Assembly: GCA_964019425.1 (NCBI GenBank)
Contig: OZ025849.1
Location: 372,001 to 436,000 of the forward strand
Direction: 5' to 3'
Length of the DNA stretch: 64,000 nucleotides
From: Flectonema sp. DT1601
Taxonomy: Eukaryota > Euglenozoa > Diplonemea > Diplonemida > Diplonemidae
The position numbers and the translations under genes were made by a program. A model generated the notes under the pieces. The model searched no databases. It was not told where the DNA came from and was given only the letters and a program-made list of their open reading frames with translations. Shown here piece by piece: positions 1-14,521 of the stretch (positions are counted from its first letter, which is position 1; each line of letters opens with the position of its first letter).

Positions 1-2627
1 AGAAAAAAGAAAAATAAGAGGTTAAAGGACCCTTCATGTCCTTGCTAGACACGAGCAATCACTAACAATGTCTAATATTCGTCTTTACTCTGAGATCCCT
101 TTAATATGTTGTTAAGTCTATCTCTTGCGTATGGATCGAAACCTTGTTTTCCATTTCCTGAACTTTCAGGAACTTTCAGGTCTTCTGAAGGCCGTCTCTT
201 TTTAATAAGAATCATTTACGGGTAGTTTGCGGTTGTTTTATTTATTTGTTTATTTATTTTTTTTTCTCCCTTTTTTTTTTTTTTTTTTTTTTTTTTGTTT
301 CTTCAATTTGAGGTTTTGGATTCCCCCAAAAAAGGATTTTTCTTTTTCTCCTTAAAAAAAAGGTTTTTTTCTCATGATTTTTCGTGTTTTTAAGATTTTT
401 GAAATAAACCTGAGGATTACTTCCTGAGTTGGGGGATTCTTTTTTTTATAGCACCATTGAGCGTGCGCCACATGATGAAGAATAAAAAAAAAAAGAACGG
501 GGGGAGAAAAAAAAAAAAAATAATATGAAAAAGTAGATTATCGCAAACGTAATCTTCACTACTCTAGAACAGCAATAAAATTTGCTTTTCCAAAAAAAAA
601 AAAAAAAAAAAAAGAAGCATCTCATAAGGTGATGTCCACCTCACTACCTTATGTATTCCGCTCTGTACCGTGTTTCTTTTTGTGAATAAAAACAACACAG
701 GATAAATCCTTTGTTGATTTCCCACATTGGCACGTATTCCAGTGTGCAGGAAGTAGTACTGAGTAGGATGCAACTACTTATTCCCACGTCTGTTATCCCC
801 CTTCCTTGAGGAAAAAAAAAAAAAAATATATTAAAAAAAAAAAAAAAAAAGCTTCCCTCTGGCACTTCGTCATTTTATGGCGAACGGTATGGCAGGATCC
901 CCCTTGAAACATTGACTCCGCTATACCGCTAATAAAAGAATTAAAAAAAAAAAAAAAGGGGGGGAACAAAAAAAAAAAACCCCTTACCGTTGTCTTTAAA
1001 AAAAAAAGTTTATTTCGTTCCTTATGCTGCTTTTTTCAGCCCCCGTTTTCTCCACTAAAAATAACTTGGTGGGTAAGTGGGAGGAGGAAAATAAATGTGT
1101 GGACGCGTGGATGCGAATGAAGAACGACATGTATGACCAGGCTCCATTTCGGATTCTCCTGTCAGCGTTTGTAATATGAAGTATAAAAAGCTGTTGGTGG
1201 CTTTTCCTTCCCTTTTCTAATTTATTCTCTCTCTCGAAAATGCCGCTGAAAAATTCTTCTTCTTAAGGAATATCTACACGTAACAATTTGCGAGGTGTAG
1301 AATTCGTTGAGAAAGACATAAATCCTCCGTGTCAACCCGGTTCAGTTCCCCTAATAGTTTTCACATTATTTGGTTGGAATGTTTTTAGCCTTGGGCTTGA
1401 TGAATTTATTTTTCATTATTCTGCATGTATCAGCTACAATAACTTGCACTAAATGACTTTGTTGTGTTCTCCTTTGCACCACGATACAAGCAGTTGTTGC
1501 TGTCGCTTTATGATAGCGAGGTTATATCATTAATTATTTCTCTTTTTATTATCGAAATTCTCTCTTCTTTTTTTCCCCCCACCCTGTTTTTTTTTTTTTT
1601 TTTCATTTCTTCTTGCATTTTACGTTGTTAAATATTAAAAGTAATAACTTAGGAACTTTAAGGGAAATGAAAAAAAATAAAATACAAAATAACCCCTCTT
1701 AGGTGAGGGGAAGAAAAAAAACAAAAACGAAAAAACGCAGTTTATTTTACTTTTTGGGTGAAAGTTTTGCTCGGTGTCTGCATGAAGGGTCGCTGGTTCA
1801 GGCACCCAAATAATGTCGTAATCGGAGTGTTGCTTTTTTTTTTTTCTTTCTTTTTTTAGCTATTGTGATTTTCTCACTCAAACCTTGACCTTTTTTCTCT
1901 ACTGTTGTTGTTTTATTTTTATTTTTTTTTTTTACATTCATTTTTTGGAAAACTACTAATTCACAAGTAATTACCTTCCTCTTTTATGTTCTGTGAACAT
2001 TTCCAACGAAAAAAAAAGTATTGCTTTTTTTTTTTTTTTTTTTTTTTCTTAATAGAGAGGGACAAACTGCGAAAAAAAAAAAAAATATATCACTAACTTG
2101 CGTTGCTGTGTGACTGAAAAGTTTCCGGTTGTACCAAAACAAAAAAAAAACAACAAATTGTATCAACATTTTGATTTTGCTCTTTAGGTATATTGCATCA
2201 CTCTTGTCTTTTTTTTTTTTAAGTTGGTGATCTTTTGTTTCTTGCGTTACCGAGCCTCGTTTTTTTTTTTTTTTTTCATTTTTAAAACCTGGCACGTAAT
2301 AGATGCGTATTCGCCAGCAGTGTTAAATATTGTTCATTGCACTATATAAAAAAAAAAAAAAAAAAAAAAAAAACATCTCAACGGAAGCGGGGTGCAGTAT
2401 CCCGCTATGCTTATTCAGCTACTGTATTATCTGTGTGTCACACACAGCCAACATAGTAGCTGTTCGAAATGATGCTAATTGAAATTAAAAAAAAAAAAAA
2501 AAAAAAATACCATTTTTTTTTTTTTTTTTTTTTTTTTGTTACATAATAACTTACTTGTTGCTTGGCTAACGAACTCTTTTTTGTGGAAAGAATTGTTGCT
2601 GCATGAGGCGAACAAAGAAATTTTAAC

Positions 2628-2658
<31 letters not shown>

Positions 2659-3915
2659 CATTAAATTCACGAGTGATTGCGGTGCGCGTTATAAATAACT
2701 TTAATCACACGGAGGAGAGTGTCCCTTTTTTTTTTTTTTTTAAAAATCTTTTTTTCTTAAAGCAGTGAGAAGGAATACTTATTTCCTATTTAAAAAAAAT
2801 ATGACAGAAAAAAAAAGAGAACTGCTTTGGCTACTTGTGTAAAGTATGCTTTCAACACGATTTACGCTTTTTTTCTCCCCATTTCTTTTCTCCCTTTCGT
2901 ATTGGCATCTCTCTTTAGATCTTAGTTTGCGAAAAGACAAACTCTCCAGTGATTTTCCCTTTTGTATTCTTTTTTTTTTTTTTTTGTTGCTGTTGTTGTT
3001 TCACACGCCTTTTGACAAACTTTCTGTAAGTTATGTTTTCCTAACTTATTTTTATTCACCAATGTTATATGTGAATATTAGTTCTTAGGTTTAGTACCGT
3101 ATGGTTGGTTGGAATGTCAATTTCAAATGCGATTTTGTGAATAGTAATAAGCCTTTCTTTCTTCTATCCTTCACATTACAATACCTGTTGATTTTATTTC
3201 TGTTAGTGGCGAGAATAACCTTGCGGCCATGTTACTGTTTGGAATACTGTATTGAGTGACGGAATAGACGGTAGTACACACCGTCTCGCAGTCCTTTCGT
3301 TTAGTTTTTTTACTCTAGTGCCCTGTTTTAGTTACTTGCCTGCCTTTTTTTATTATATATTTTTTTTTTATGTCCTTTCCTTGACTGGCATTCTTTTGCC
3401 ATTTTATCTGCTTGGGAAATTCTGTTTCATACTGAACAGAAAGAAATAAAAAAAAAAAAAATTTGAAAATGATTTTTAGTCGGATCCCTCAGTCGATTCA
3501 ATTGCAGCCTTTGATGCAAAAAGATAACTGAAGGGAAATTCTCTCTCTTTGTTGAGTTTATGTGAGCATGCAAGCTAACCCATATTATTTTTTATTATTT
3601 TTTCTGTAATAGTTTAGCCTAGTACTCTGTACTTATGGACGATGAGGTGCATGCTTCTTGATTAAGAATAGGCAAGTGTTTTATCTAACGTTGTATTACA
3701 TTTTGAACCTAGCAACGCCCTGACGTTATAGACTTGCTTCTGATGTTGCAAGTCAAAAAAAAACAACAGCAACAAAAAAAAAAAACAAACGTTATGTTAT
3801 TTTTTATTCCCTTTTCGTTATATCGTCTGGGATTTTTCCTTTCTTAAAACCTGGTAGTATATAATTTGTTATTTATTTATTTATTTTTTTGATTCTTTAT
3901 TTATTTACTTATTTG

Positions 3916-3946
<31 letters not shown>

Positions 3947-5989
3947 TCAAAAAAAAAAAAAAAAAAAAAGAAAAAACACAGATGTTGGTGTCTGTTTAAT
4001 TACACAATAACAACACCGTCTTAAAAGAAAACAAAAGAAAAACTTTTCTTCCCACATACCACATTTGTAGTGGGTATGGAGGACCGTTCAAGGACACAGT
4101 CCCCTTCTTATTGCAAAAGTGGCCTCTCTCTCTCTCTTTCCACTACTAGTCTGTTTTCATAAGAATGTTCAGCTCAATATTGCACATCTCAAACAATTAA
4201 AGTGATATCGTCGTAAGCCTTTTTCACTGGCTTTATCTCTTTTGTTATCCTTGTGTCTTTTTTTCCCTATCCACGGATACATTTGTACTTGGGAGGTATT
4301 GAAAAACCACAGTGCAGTGAGAGGAAAAAAAAAAAAAAAAGAGCTTCAAAACTTTACGTGTACCGAGATTAGATACTTTTATGTGTCAAAAAAACAGCGT
4401 GTTCTATGTATTAGGAACACAGAAAAAATTATTATTATTATTATTTTTCTTTTTATTTTTTTTTTTAAAGGTAGTACGCGGTCACTTCCCCCCGAACCGT
4501 AACTCTTTTGTCCGTGGCAACGGTTTTTATTTATTTATTTTTTTTATTCCTCCCTCTCTTAATGTTCGTTTCTTTTATACTGTCACATTAACCTGGTGGT
4601 GGAGGAGCTTCAATGTATGTGAATATTTGGTGCTTGGTGTGTTACTTTGATGGATGTGTTACTCTCGTAGTCCTGCTCTGTCTGCCTTTTTTCTTTTTTT
4701 GTCTTATCTGTTTTTTACTGCTTATTGTTGAGCGCTAACTCTCCTCACCACTCCTGTCTTTTTAGTTTGTAATTTGCTTCTCGACTCAACTTTTTTTTTT
4801 TTTCCCCCATCTCCTCTTTTTTTTTTTTTTTTTTTTTGTAACTCGCTTAGATAATGATTAGTTTTCCGAGTACTCTTTGTTTGTGCATCCTGTTGGGACT
4901 TGTTTTTGGTGATTTCATCTAACAACGTCTTAAGGAAACTACATGTGGTTGCACGAACATAAAAATCGGTCTTGTGAATGTGTGTTGCATGGATCCAACA
5001 CGAGAAAAAAAAAAAGAAAAAAAAAATGAAGAAAGACAAAAAAAGAAAAAAAAAAAAGAAGAAGAAGAAAAAAAAGAAAAAATGTGTTAAGGTACTATGA
5101 AATGTACTAGTGGGGACCTGTTTTGTTTTTTCATCTTTTTTTATTTGAAAGTTAAGAAAAATACTGAACTTGTCTTCTGCGTGATTTAACTTCCTCATTC
5201 GTTGAATGAGGATTCTCTAACTGAGCTGAAATGCCCTGTCGCGATTCATTGATGAGTGTTTCCAAGAACACACATATTTTTTTTTCATTTGTCATTTTCA
5301 CTTTCCCTAAAGTTATTTTACCCACTGGTTAACATCCCATAGCAAGCAAGTAAAAAAAAAAAAAAAAAAAGAAAAACTTCACTGAAATCCTTACATATAT
5401 TGTTTCGGTGGAAAGAGGCTTAATCGCCTTACTAGTTTATTTTTATTTATTGTAGAAAGCAACATTATTTTAAAGGTGTGGGTTTCCCCCCGCCGATTTT
5501 ATTTAATTATTTTAATTTTTCCCCCTGTGTGGATGTATGTCTGGAAATTATAAGTTTCGTACTGACGTTATAAAAATAGTCAAGGAAAAAGGTAATTAAA
5601 ATCTTCGAATGAAAAAAAAAAAAAAAAAAAATATTATTTTCTGACCACCTGATTTCTTTAAGCATAAAGAACTTCACTGGAGTGGGAAGCAACACACGCT
5701 TAGTCAACTTTATGTTCCTGCTGTATTGCGCGTGATGTGTTGATAGCCATATTAGGAAGGCTAAGGTATTAGTCATGTCTTAATTATCCGAAAAAAAAAA
5801 AAAAAATATTCCCTCTCCCATCTGCCGTTGGTGAGGTGCACAATTCAATTTACTCAAAAAAACAAAAAATAATAAAATAAAAAAAAACAGCAGGAAATTT
5901 GATTTAAATTGAAAAATTATATACCTCGTGGCGGGATATTTCTCATTTTTTTTTTTTTTTTTTGTTATTTTCACCCCTGCTTCTTTTTT

Positions 5990-6101
5990 GTACCGACGAA
6001 GTCGGAGGAGAAAAAAAACTGTTCGGATTAAAAAAAGAGTGTTATCTGCGCATCAAACAAAATATAATGCTTTTTATCTGAATGGTTTTTTTTTTTTTTT
6101 T
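5990..6101 (+). repeat. Dispersed structured repeat, copy A (internally deleted)
   Basis: This copy begins with the family hairpin CCGAC-GAA-GTCGG. It continues with GTTCGGAT, which can pair with ATCTGAAT near its 3' end, and it closes with a T run. The central hairpin carried by copy B is missing, so it looks like a deletion derivative. The terminal pairing is kept through G-U pairs even though the 5' arm has changed. It does not match a tRNA or any snRNA I can name. Confidence 0.7.
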
Positions 6102-6467
6102 AAAAAAATTACTACTACCCACTAATTATTCATTTAGTCGGAAGAACTTCACACAAGCTTTGATGCTGATGTTTTTAAGGTAATTTATTGTTATCTTACT
6201 ATGATTATTAGTTTTTTATTTCAAATTTATTTTGTACTCTGATATTACGCTCTCTCTCACTCTCACACTTCCTTTTTTGTTTTTTAAATGATATTCACCC
6301 GATCTCTGCATGTAAGTTCAGTATAAAATAAAATATATATATGCAGAAAACGTGTTTAAAAAGAATATTGGAAGTGAGAGGAAAAAAAAAAAGTTTTTAT
6401 ACAAAGTATGATTTTGTTTTTTTTTATGTGTGGACCAGAATAATAGTACTGGTGATAAGGGGGAAAG

Positions 6468-6498
<31 letters not shown>

Positions 6499-7566
6499 CA
6501 CTCCAATTCCTTAACCTAGTTGTTGCTCCACTGAGGGGTTTTCTTCTAGTTAAGTGATTTCATCTTTTCAAATATATTTTTTTCCCCATTCCTCATGTTT
6601 AATTGGCTGGTTGCTTTTTTTTTTGCACCTTTCCTGCAGATTTCATGTCTTTTGTGAATACCATGTCCGGAATCTATCTGGAATCGTATATTCTCAAAAA
6701 AAAAAAAAAAAAAAAAAGATGACCTGAAAAAAATAAATCTTTTATATCAATTTACTTAGCAACCTAGTACTTGGATTTTTATTTATTATTTTTTTTTCCA
6801 TTTATTTTTCTCATACTATTTTTATGACCGTGTGTACCACCGGTAGTTCTTTTTTCTTTTTTTCTCGTTCTATTATTCACACTTCATTATTTTTATTTAA
6901 GAGCTGAATGCAGCTTTCTGATTTTGTGGGTCTAGTGTGGTATTTATGTTATAGTAGGTCAAGTAGGTATTTCGTATCAACTTGGAACCTCATTTCATAG
7001 TTTTTCTGCAGCTAGCATTTTTATTTTCCCCCACGTTTTAAAAAAAAAAACAACAACAACAGCATGTTGGGATTTCAGATTCATTACCATCCGTCTAATT
7101 TTACACATTACTGAGGCTCGTGTCCCTCATATCATTCTTATTTTGTTTTCTTTTATTGCAGCCAGCTTTTTCTGGTTATTTATTATTTTCGGATCGAAGT
7201 GTCATTCATGGAGAAACCCATCGTTGAAGAATAACTGAATACATAAAAACCAATGCAAGTCTTTTTTGCGCCAATTTGGCAATCTCCACTGATGGCTGTA
7301 GAACTCTCATAACCCTTTCTTTTTCCCACCAAGACGTGACAACCTTACCTTTGGATGGTTTCTGTATTATAGCCTTATGGAGAAGAAAAATCCCCATCCT
7401 TAAGGTGTAGTCGCGTTCTTTTATTATATTTCTGAAGTGATTCCTTCACTTTATTCTTCTTTTAGTTATGAAAAAGATTATATAACTGGAGTTGAAATGC
7501 GGAGAAAGCTTCTCAAAAAAAAAGTTGAGATTTTCTTTTGTTCCCCTTCCCTTTTTTCTCTGACCT

Positions 7567-7599
<33 letters not shown>

Positions 7600-9043
7600 T
7601 AACCAATTTACCCTTTTTTTTCTTTTCTTTTTTTGGTTCTTTTTTTCCTTAAATTATTGTTGCGTCCCCGAGTTTTTTTTCGCTACCATTAAGTGTTGCG
7701 AATCCTAGCTATGTGATTTCGGATGGGGACAAGAGCAACTACCGAACGAATCGTGAAAATAAGAGAAGTTTTTCTTACGATTTTTCCTCCCAAGTGGTAA
7801 AAATAATGGGGGGAAAAAAAAAACATTACAATACAAGCAAAATAATGTTACCTTGTCTCACAATTCAGTGTATAAGTGAGACTCTTTGCAATCTTTTCTT
7901 TTTGTCTTTTTTCTGGACTTTAATCTCTTATCAATATATCTTTTTTTTTCATCCCCAAATTAGTTTCTATAAGTCATAACTACTGATATTTGTCTTAGTC
8001 GGTACAGCATGAGTAAGAAGGGAAAAAAAAAAAAAAAAAAAAAAAAAAGACTCTCCTTGTCTTGAGTGGTTTTTTTGTTTCTGTTTTATTTTGTTATTTG
8101 GAATCTTTTCTTTCTCATGCTGACTACTGAGACCCTGTTTTGGCGATTAGGTTGCAATGTTGTTGTGGACTAGTCGGAATGACAAAAATCTTTTTCGAGT
8201 TATATACGACAGGCTAACGTCTACACGTTTTCTTAGATTATTAGTGCTTTAGAATTTAAGCTTATGTAAAAGTACTCTTTAGCTCCCCGTACCTCTTTAC
8301 GGACAACCTGTCCAAGGGAGGGGTACAACTATTTCGATTTTTTTAAAAAAAAAAAAAAAAACTATTATTATTTTTATTTTTTTTGTTGTGTCGCCGAACT
8401 GGAAAAAAAAAAAAAAACTTAAAGCAATAGGCGGCTTTTTATTTATAAAATATATTTTTATTAAATTCTTTTTTTTTTTTTTAAATCTTATTTATTCTTT
8501 TCTTGTTTGTAATTTGTGATTCTTATATATTTAATATTATCTTTTTTCTTGAGGGTAGGAGGACTGGCGATTTGCAAGTTTTCCAGCATGTCAAGGTCTC
8601 TTCTTGCTTTCACCTCCCTGCCCTTTTTTTTTAAGTAAATCACTACTTTTGAACAAGTTTTTAATATTATTATTATTATTTTTTTTCCCCGTTCCGATAT
8701 TCTTTTTAAAAATTCCAACACAACTTAACAATTTAAACCAATTTTTGAACTTCAAAAAAAAAAAAAAAGAAATTGCTGTTGCTTTCTACATTTTTATTTC
8801 CCCTTCTTTTCTATTTATTAATCACATTTATTGCTTGCTTGCTTCCCTTTCCCCTTACCCATTATGTATTCATTTTTTAGTTGCGAAAGCTGAAGCGCCA
8901 CTAGCAGCTGCCGAAGTTATCCGGCGCAAAAAAAAAAAAAAAAAAAAACTAAGAAACAAGCGTGCTGCCTGCACGGAGAGACTTACAGATTGGCTTGCAA
9001 AACTGTCAGGCTGATGTGGGTTGGGTATTGGACAGATCGCTGA

Positions 9044-9075
<32 letters not shown>

Positions 9076-9527
9076 GTACTTGCACAAATCCTTTCAGCCC
9101 AATCGTTGGTTGTATTTCCTTTCCATTTATATGTTTACCTAATTATTCTATTGGTTGTCTGTAGTGGTTTAGCTGATTTTTCATGTTTTCAGCAAAAAAA
9201 AAATAAAATAAAAAAGACCCCATGCAGTCATTTATCAGGCTTGTGGAAAAAAATAGTTTTTACAATGCTTTTTCCCCCTCTTTTTCTTTCTTTCTTTCTT
9301 TACTGCGAAGTTACAGTGCCTTTCAAAGGCAAATTTTCTTTTCACTTTTCTTTTCCTTTCGTTCTTTTTTTTTTTTTTTTTTTTGCCTTGGTATCTTATA
9401 CAAGAAAGGGGTGAGTCGTACCCTAAGAACGATAAGAAAGCAGAGTATAGAAGGAGGACACCACAGCTATTTATTACGGTATTATACTTTTCTTCTTTTC
9501 TGGAGTGATTTCTTTTTAGCTTGCTAT

Positions 9528-9560
9528 TATTCTTTGAAGACGATACGTCTTCAAAGAATA
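9528..9560. repeat. Perfect 15-bp hairpin
   Basis: A perfect inverted repeat has arms TATTCTTTGAAGACG and its exact complement, separated by the three bases ATA. It stands alone in spacer with no nearby gene. The perfection suggests recent origin or selection as an RNA or cruciform structure. No function can be read from the sequence. Confidence 0.85.
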
Positions 9561-10551
9561 TGAGAAAAATAAAGTTGTCAAACGTTTTTATTCTGTTAAC
9601 CTATATATATTTCGCCTAAAAAGCGTTTGCGACGGAAGAAGACGCGTATCTTCTAAACGAAAAGAAAATGGCGAGGTACTTCATTGCTTTAGGCACTTTT
9701 GTTTCTGATGTTACTTTCTAATTAAAGATGTATTGCCTATGAGACTGTCAAAAATCTTCCCCCCCAATGAAGTACCTATCCAGGTTCGTTGAATACACTA
9801 ACAGTATTACTTGTCAGTTAGTCTGTAGGATGATCTTTTTTTTTTTTTGTTTGTTTTGTTTATTACTACTAGTTAATATATTATTGTTGATATCGACGTG
9901 ATCTGTTCTACCAACTTACAAAGCACACATTTCTGTGTTATGCATTGCGTCTGTGCGGAACCATTTTAGTCCCACGGGTTGGTTGGTGTTTTTTTTTTAT
10001 GTTCTGCGAATTTCCTAAAATCTATTTTGTCTGCCTTCCCTGCTGGGTTCGCAGTGTTAAGAGAGAGAGAGAAAAAAAAAACTTAACTTAATTTTCTTAT
10101 GGTTTTTCGTTTCGTGTTTTTCTTACTACACTAAGATGTGAAACAACAACAAAAAAAAAAAAAAAACACCTCCGTGTGGCTGTACTATGTAAGTGGATAA
10201 ACCTTATATCCGAAAAAGCTTCATCTATCATCCGGTACAAGTTACATAAAAAGAATTATTCTGGTGTATTAGTTGTTGGATGTATATGTGCGACAAAAAA
10301 ACTCAAAAGAGTTTTTTATCTTGTTTAGGGTTCATGGCCTTGAATGCCAAGGTTTGGAATGGTTGGTTCTCGTCATAGTCATTTGCGATTAATGCTGCGC
10401 TTTTTTTAATGTGTAGCAACAAAAAAAAACTTTTATAGAAGTTCAATTTTTTATTTATTGTTCTACACTTGATTCAGAAATCACACTACTTGTCAAAACT
10501 CCCAAATGTTACCTAGTTATATATTTTATTAAACTCACTAGATCATCAAAC

Positions 10552-10582
<31 letters not shown>

Positions 10583-10588
<6 letters not shown>

Positions 10589-10722
10589 CTGTTCAGATTA
10601 AAAGAGCTGTTTATTTATTGTGTTTTATTGTTAATCTATTTCCCTGTGCTCCAGTATTACTGTCTGTGCAATCAACAAACTATAAGGCTTTATCTGAATG
10701 GGTTTTTTTTTTCTTTTTTCTT
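10583..10722 (+). repeat. Dispersed structured repeat, copy B
   Basis: This copy lacks the 5' CCGAC hairpin, which is replaced by an A run, but it keeps the rest of the family. GTTCAGATTAAAAG near the 5' end pairs with the 3' segment CTTTATCTGAAT. A central hairpin is built from CAGTA/TACTG, and the copy ends in a T run interrupted by a C. It is the best example of the central part of the family. A pol III transcript or a SINE derived from a small structured RNA is a reasonable inference. Confidence 0.72.
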
Positions 10723-11033
10723 TTTTTTTTTTCCCCCTTCCCGTTCTTTTTTTAGTTACTACTATTTTTCTGTACGTTTCGGGGAAAAAAAAAAAAAAAA
10801 GAAAAAAAAAAATAATCAAAAAATCAAAAATTAAATCAAAAATCAAATTATCAAATCATCTTAAAAAGTATCTGAATTTTGCTACTGCTTGACCAAGGCA
10901 ATCAAATTATGGTGTCATGTAGAGCAGGTTCAATGTTGTGGCTTTGTCTTACTGCACGATTGGTTACTTTCTGTTACTGAATATTTATGATGTTGTATTT
11001 GTGAGTTTTAATAAGTTGGTCTTTTCTCATTTA

Positions 11034-11079
11034 ATTCCTCGCTGTTTATTACCAACTAAACAGCAATAAAGCGAGGAAT
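11034..11079. repeat. Two-stem hairpin
   Basis: Outer arms ATTCCTCGC and GCGAGGAAT enclose an inner perfect stem CTGTTTA/TAAACAG with an 8-base loop. Seven unpaired bases lie on the 3' side between the stems. This is a well-formed potential RNA or cruciform structure in otherwise empty spacer. Function unknown. Confidence 0.8.
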
Positions 11080-11139
11080 ATATAGCTGGAGAGTCTCCCG
11101 GTGATAGAGCTCTGCTTTCTGCCGTAACAACCTCTGTTG

Positions 11140-11192
11140 CTGTGAGTTACCTAGCACTTATAACGTGCATCAACATTGAGCTAAATAACTAA
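11140..11192 (+). repeat. Short dispersed repeat, copy 1
   Basis: The stretch begins CTGTGAGTTACCTAGCACT and ends near ATAACTAA. A diverged copy lies at 14119-14171. The 5' 19 bases are identical and the rest differs by scattered substitutions and small indels. It has no coding potential and no T or A tail of its own. Origin unknown. Confidence 0.7.
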
Positions 11193-14118
11193 TCGAAAGT
11201 GAATTGTTCTTAGAGGGTGATTGACCCCCTTTTTTTTATGTGTGGATACCAAGGTTTGTGAGACGCATAGGGGATTTTTCTTTTCCCCTTTGCTTTTTTG
11301 ATGGTTTTTACGTTTTTACGTTTTTTTTTTTTTTTTTTTTCTCCCTGGTCTCATCAAAAAAGCAAATTCTTTTTTTTTTCCCCTACTTGCTTAGAATCTT
11401 ATTTGGCACGAGGTCAGACCATGATATCCCCTCTCTACGTAGTTTTCTCTACTGATAATATTAGCCAGATGGTAGAATGGCTGATGCCTTACTTAGTGTG
11501 TCTTGGAACCCGTCAGTTTGTGAACAGAGCACCCTTTGAATGTTGGGTATTGGAAAGAAAAAAAAAAAGAAAATGATGAAGAATATAAAAAATGAAGAAT
11601 TAGTGCGAGGTTACAGTGGCAAAAAAAAAAAAAAAAAAAAAAAAATGGGAGAGGGGGGAAAAAAAAAATTGAGCGAAGCTTTCTCCTGCTGTTCCTTTTC
11701 CCCTTATTGGTACAGTTCTGTGCGATGATATGTATCTCCTAGGTAATGTCTCTTACGCTTTGTAAAGAAAACGGCCTTGGTGACCACTACAAAGCGAAAG
11801 ATGTAATTCTCTTAGCTAATGTCCTGTCAGTTGCTTTAATGTCTTTTTATCAGGAGCGAAAAACTCTTGGTGATCACTACCCTCCGTATATCTGCTTTTC
11901 TTTTCTCTCATTCTTCAATAGGCTGGTTCGCGATAGTTACTAGTTTACTTCGCTGGTCAAGCAAGTTTAGTTTTGGGTTTTGTCTTCTCCTTACTGCACG
12001 TTTTTTGTGCAGGCAATTTTTACTCCTATTCTACGAAACTCCCTCATCTATTGGTATGTTACATCTGGAAAGGTTTGCTTGCAGCATTATTTCCAAAGAT
12101 AAAATCATCATAACCAGTAAATAGCTGAGGTTCCCTCTTTTTTGTCTCCTTCGTTTTTGTGTTTTTTCTCTTATTGAAATTGCTCTAATTTCATTTTGGA
12201 GTAGGGTGTGAGAAGGTACGTTTTGTCTATATTTTTCTTTCATGTGGCTTTGAAGTGGTTAGGTTGTAGAAGAAAAGAAAAAAAAAGAAAAAAAAAAAAG
12301 AAAAGAAAAGAAAATAAGGAAAGAAATTACAAAAGACAGTCATCTCCGAATATGGAAAAGAAAATGAAAAAGAACAAGGATATATTGATTTTTTTTGCGT
12401 TCTCGCAAGGTACTTTCTCCGAGAGAACCGGCTGTTCGCAACTGCCAAACTGAACTCCGATGAATCTTTTTATTATCGGAGTTATTTTTGTTTTGTATGT
12501 TGTGTTTTTTTTGTTTTTTATTTTATTTTAATTTTATACTTCTTCAGAAGAGGAGCAAAAGCCAAGCAGCTGTTGCGAAAATATTTTAAAGCGCAACAAG
12601 CAAGGGCTGTGTTTTCTTCTATTAGTAGAGATGTTAAGCTTGATCGAAGATGACACGTCCGGCAGGAATATAATGGATGATTTACATGGCTGTTATTGCT
12701 TTCTTTTTAATGCATTAAAGCCTGTAGAACGTGAGACAGCGTATGCCTTCAACTAAAGGGTTCCCTTCTGCCGTTAGTACTGTTTTGGATGAATCTTGAG
12801 TGTACTGGTGTATATTCTTTACCCTAACAGAGGGTTCAGTCAGTATGTAGCACTATCGTTTAGGCGACGCTACCGTGCTGTTCTTCTTTTTTTCCTTCGT
12901 TTTATAACCTTTTATTTCGTTGGTATTAAATTCCTCATTCTTGACTCGATCTAAAAGTTCTTTTTTTTTTTTTTATATTTTATTTTGTTTTTTATGTGAC
13001 ATTTACTCTATCCTTTGCCTTGTTTTACCACCTTTGGATTACATTGGCGTGAGGCTGTAGCGTCAGACCATTTTATTTTCGGTTAAGACGCATGCTCCTT
13101 ACCTGTCAATGATGATTCTCATAGTCGTGTGTGGACACAGGTGCACTTACAACTCACCCAAAACTTGCAATCAACGATCAAATATTAAGAATGAAACAGA
13201 ATTAGAACGAAGAGAAAGAAAGCAACAACACAAACACCCCTGTATAGGGAACGTAAGTTACTTTGGCAATTTAGCTGATTAGTAATTTTCCTTTCGAAAA
13301 AGATGCTGTTGGTAGTATGTAGGAGCAGTATCCGGATTCGTGTGGGGCTTTGTGCACCACATGTCAATTTGTGACGTATCTTCCTCTCTTCGGCGAATGC
13401 AAGCAGTGATTACCTCGTTACATGTGGTAATTTCTCTATTTGTCAGTCTCACAGTTGTGTGGTATCTACTTGGTGATACCTTATGTGAGAACTTAAACTG
13501 GAGTTCAAGTCCTCCGATTTCTATGAATAAGCGTGCAGAAATACTGCTAAAGGTAAGCATGAATACTAACAAAGAACTCAAGGCGACATCTTTCAATCTG
13601 GAAGCATCGTTTGTTGAGTTCTCTTTTTTCTTTCTTTATTTTGTCCTTTATAGTGATTTGAATTTGTTCACTGTTGCTTTATCGAAGCAAACTCTCTCTC
13701 GGAGTAGATGGCTGTTGATCAGCATCTTTTTTTTTAAATTTTATTTGTTTTCGTTTTCGTTTTCGTTTTTTTTTTTTTTTCTTTTTTTTTCTCCCCGTCT
13801 TCGATTCTTTCCCCACCTTTTTTTTTTTTTTTTAATTTTTATATTCTGCGAGCTGAGCTATAACGAAAAAAGAAAAAAGAAAAAAAAAAAAAAACCCCTA
13901 ATTCCCAAATTAGTTTTAATTATTTTTAAAGAATTATGCACTCTGCCATGTTGTATCCCTGGTTTTTGATTTCCCAGGGCTCACAATTATTAAGAACACA
14001 CCACGGTAGTTTAACAAGCTAGGCAAGATGGAAAGCTGAAAGATTAGTGTTTATTAATCTGTCAGTTTAAGCCAATTCAACAATCTTCGGAAACGGCTAT
14101 GGATTGGGTCCTTAGTTA

Positions 14119-14171
14119 CTGTGAGTTACCTAGCACTCATAACATACAGTAACGTTGGATTACATAACTAA
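14119..14171 (+). repeat. Short dispersed repeat, copy 2
   Basis: Second copy of the roughly 53-bp repeat at 11140-11192, in the same orientation. The first 19 bases match exactly and the rest mostly by transitions. The surrounding sequence is not shared. Confidence 0.7.
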
Positions 14172-14521
14172 GTAATAAGAACAGACATGTATGTAGATGA
14201 GTTTTCAGTGTGTTTACCTATACTAACTGTCTCATAAATTACTAACGTTTATTAGTAGAGTATGCTAGACAATAAAAAAAAAACTTGTGATTAGTATTTA
14301 TTTTTTGGTATTTTCGTTGTGGTTGTGTTGAGTGGGTTTTTATTTTAAAAAAAAAAATGGAATAAAAAGCAAATTTATATTTAAGACTTACAGTTGTATC
14401 TGAGTGAGCTGCCGAATTTTTTTTTTTTTTTTTTTTTTTTTTAGTTCCCCTTTTCTAGCATCTGTTGCTCAGATTTCTGTCATAATCCCCGCTGGTAGCA
14501 TTTTTTCCTTTTGTCAATAAC

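Noticed and set aside
13279-13969. Overlapping antisense open frames of 105 and 209 codons, one with a signal-like start
   Set aside because: Both strands are open over the same bases, the longer frame ends in homopolymer translation, and neither has a recognisable motif or good leader.
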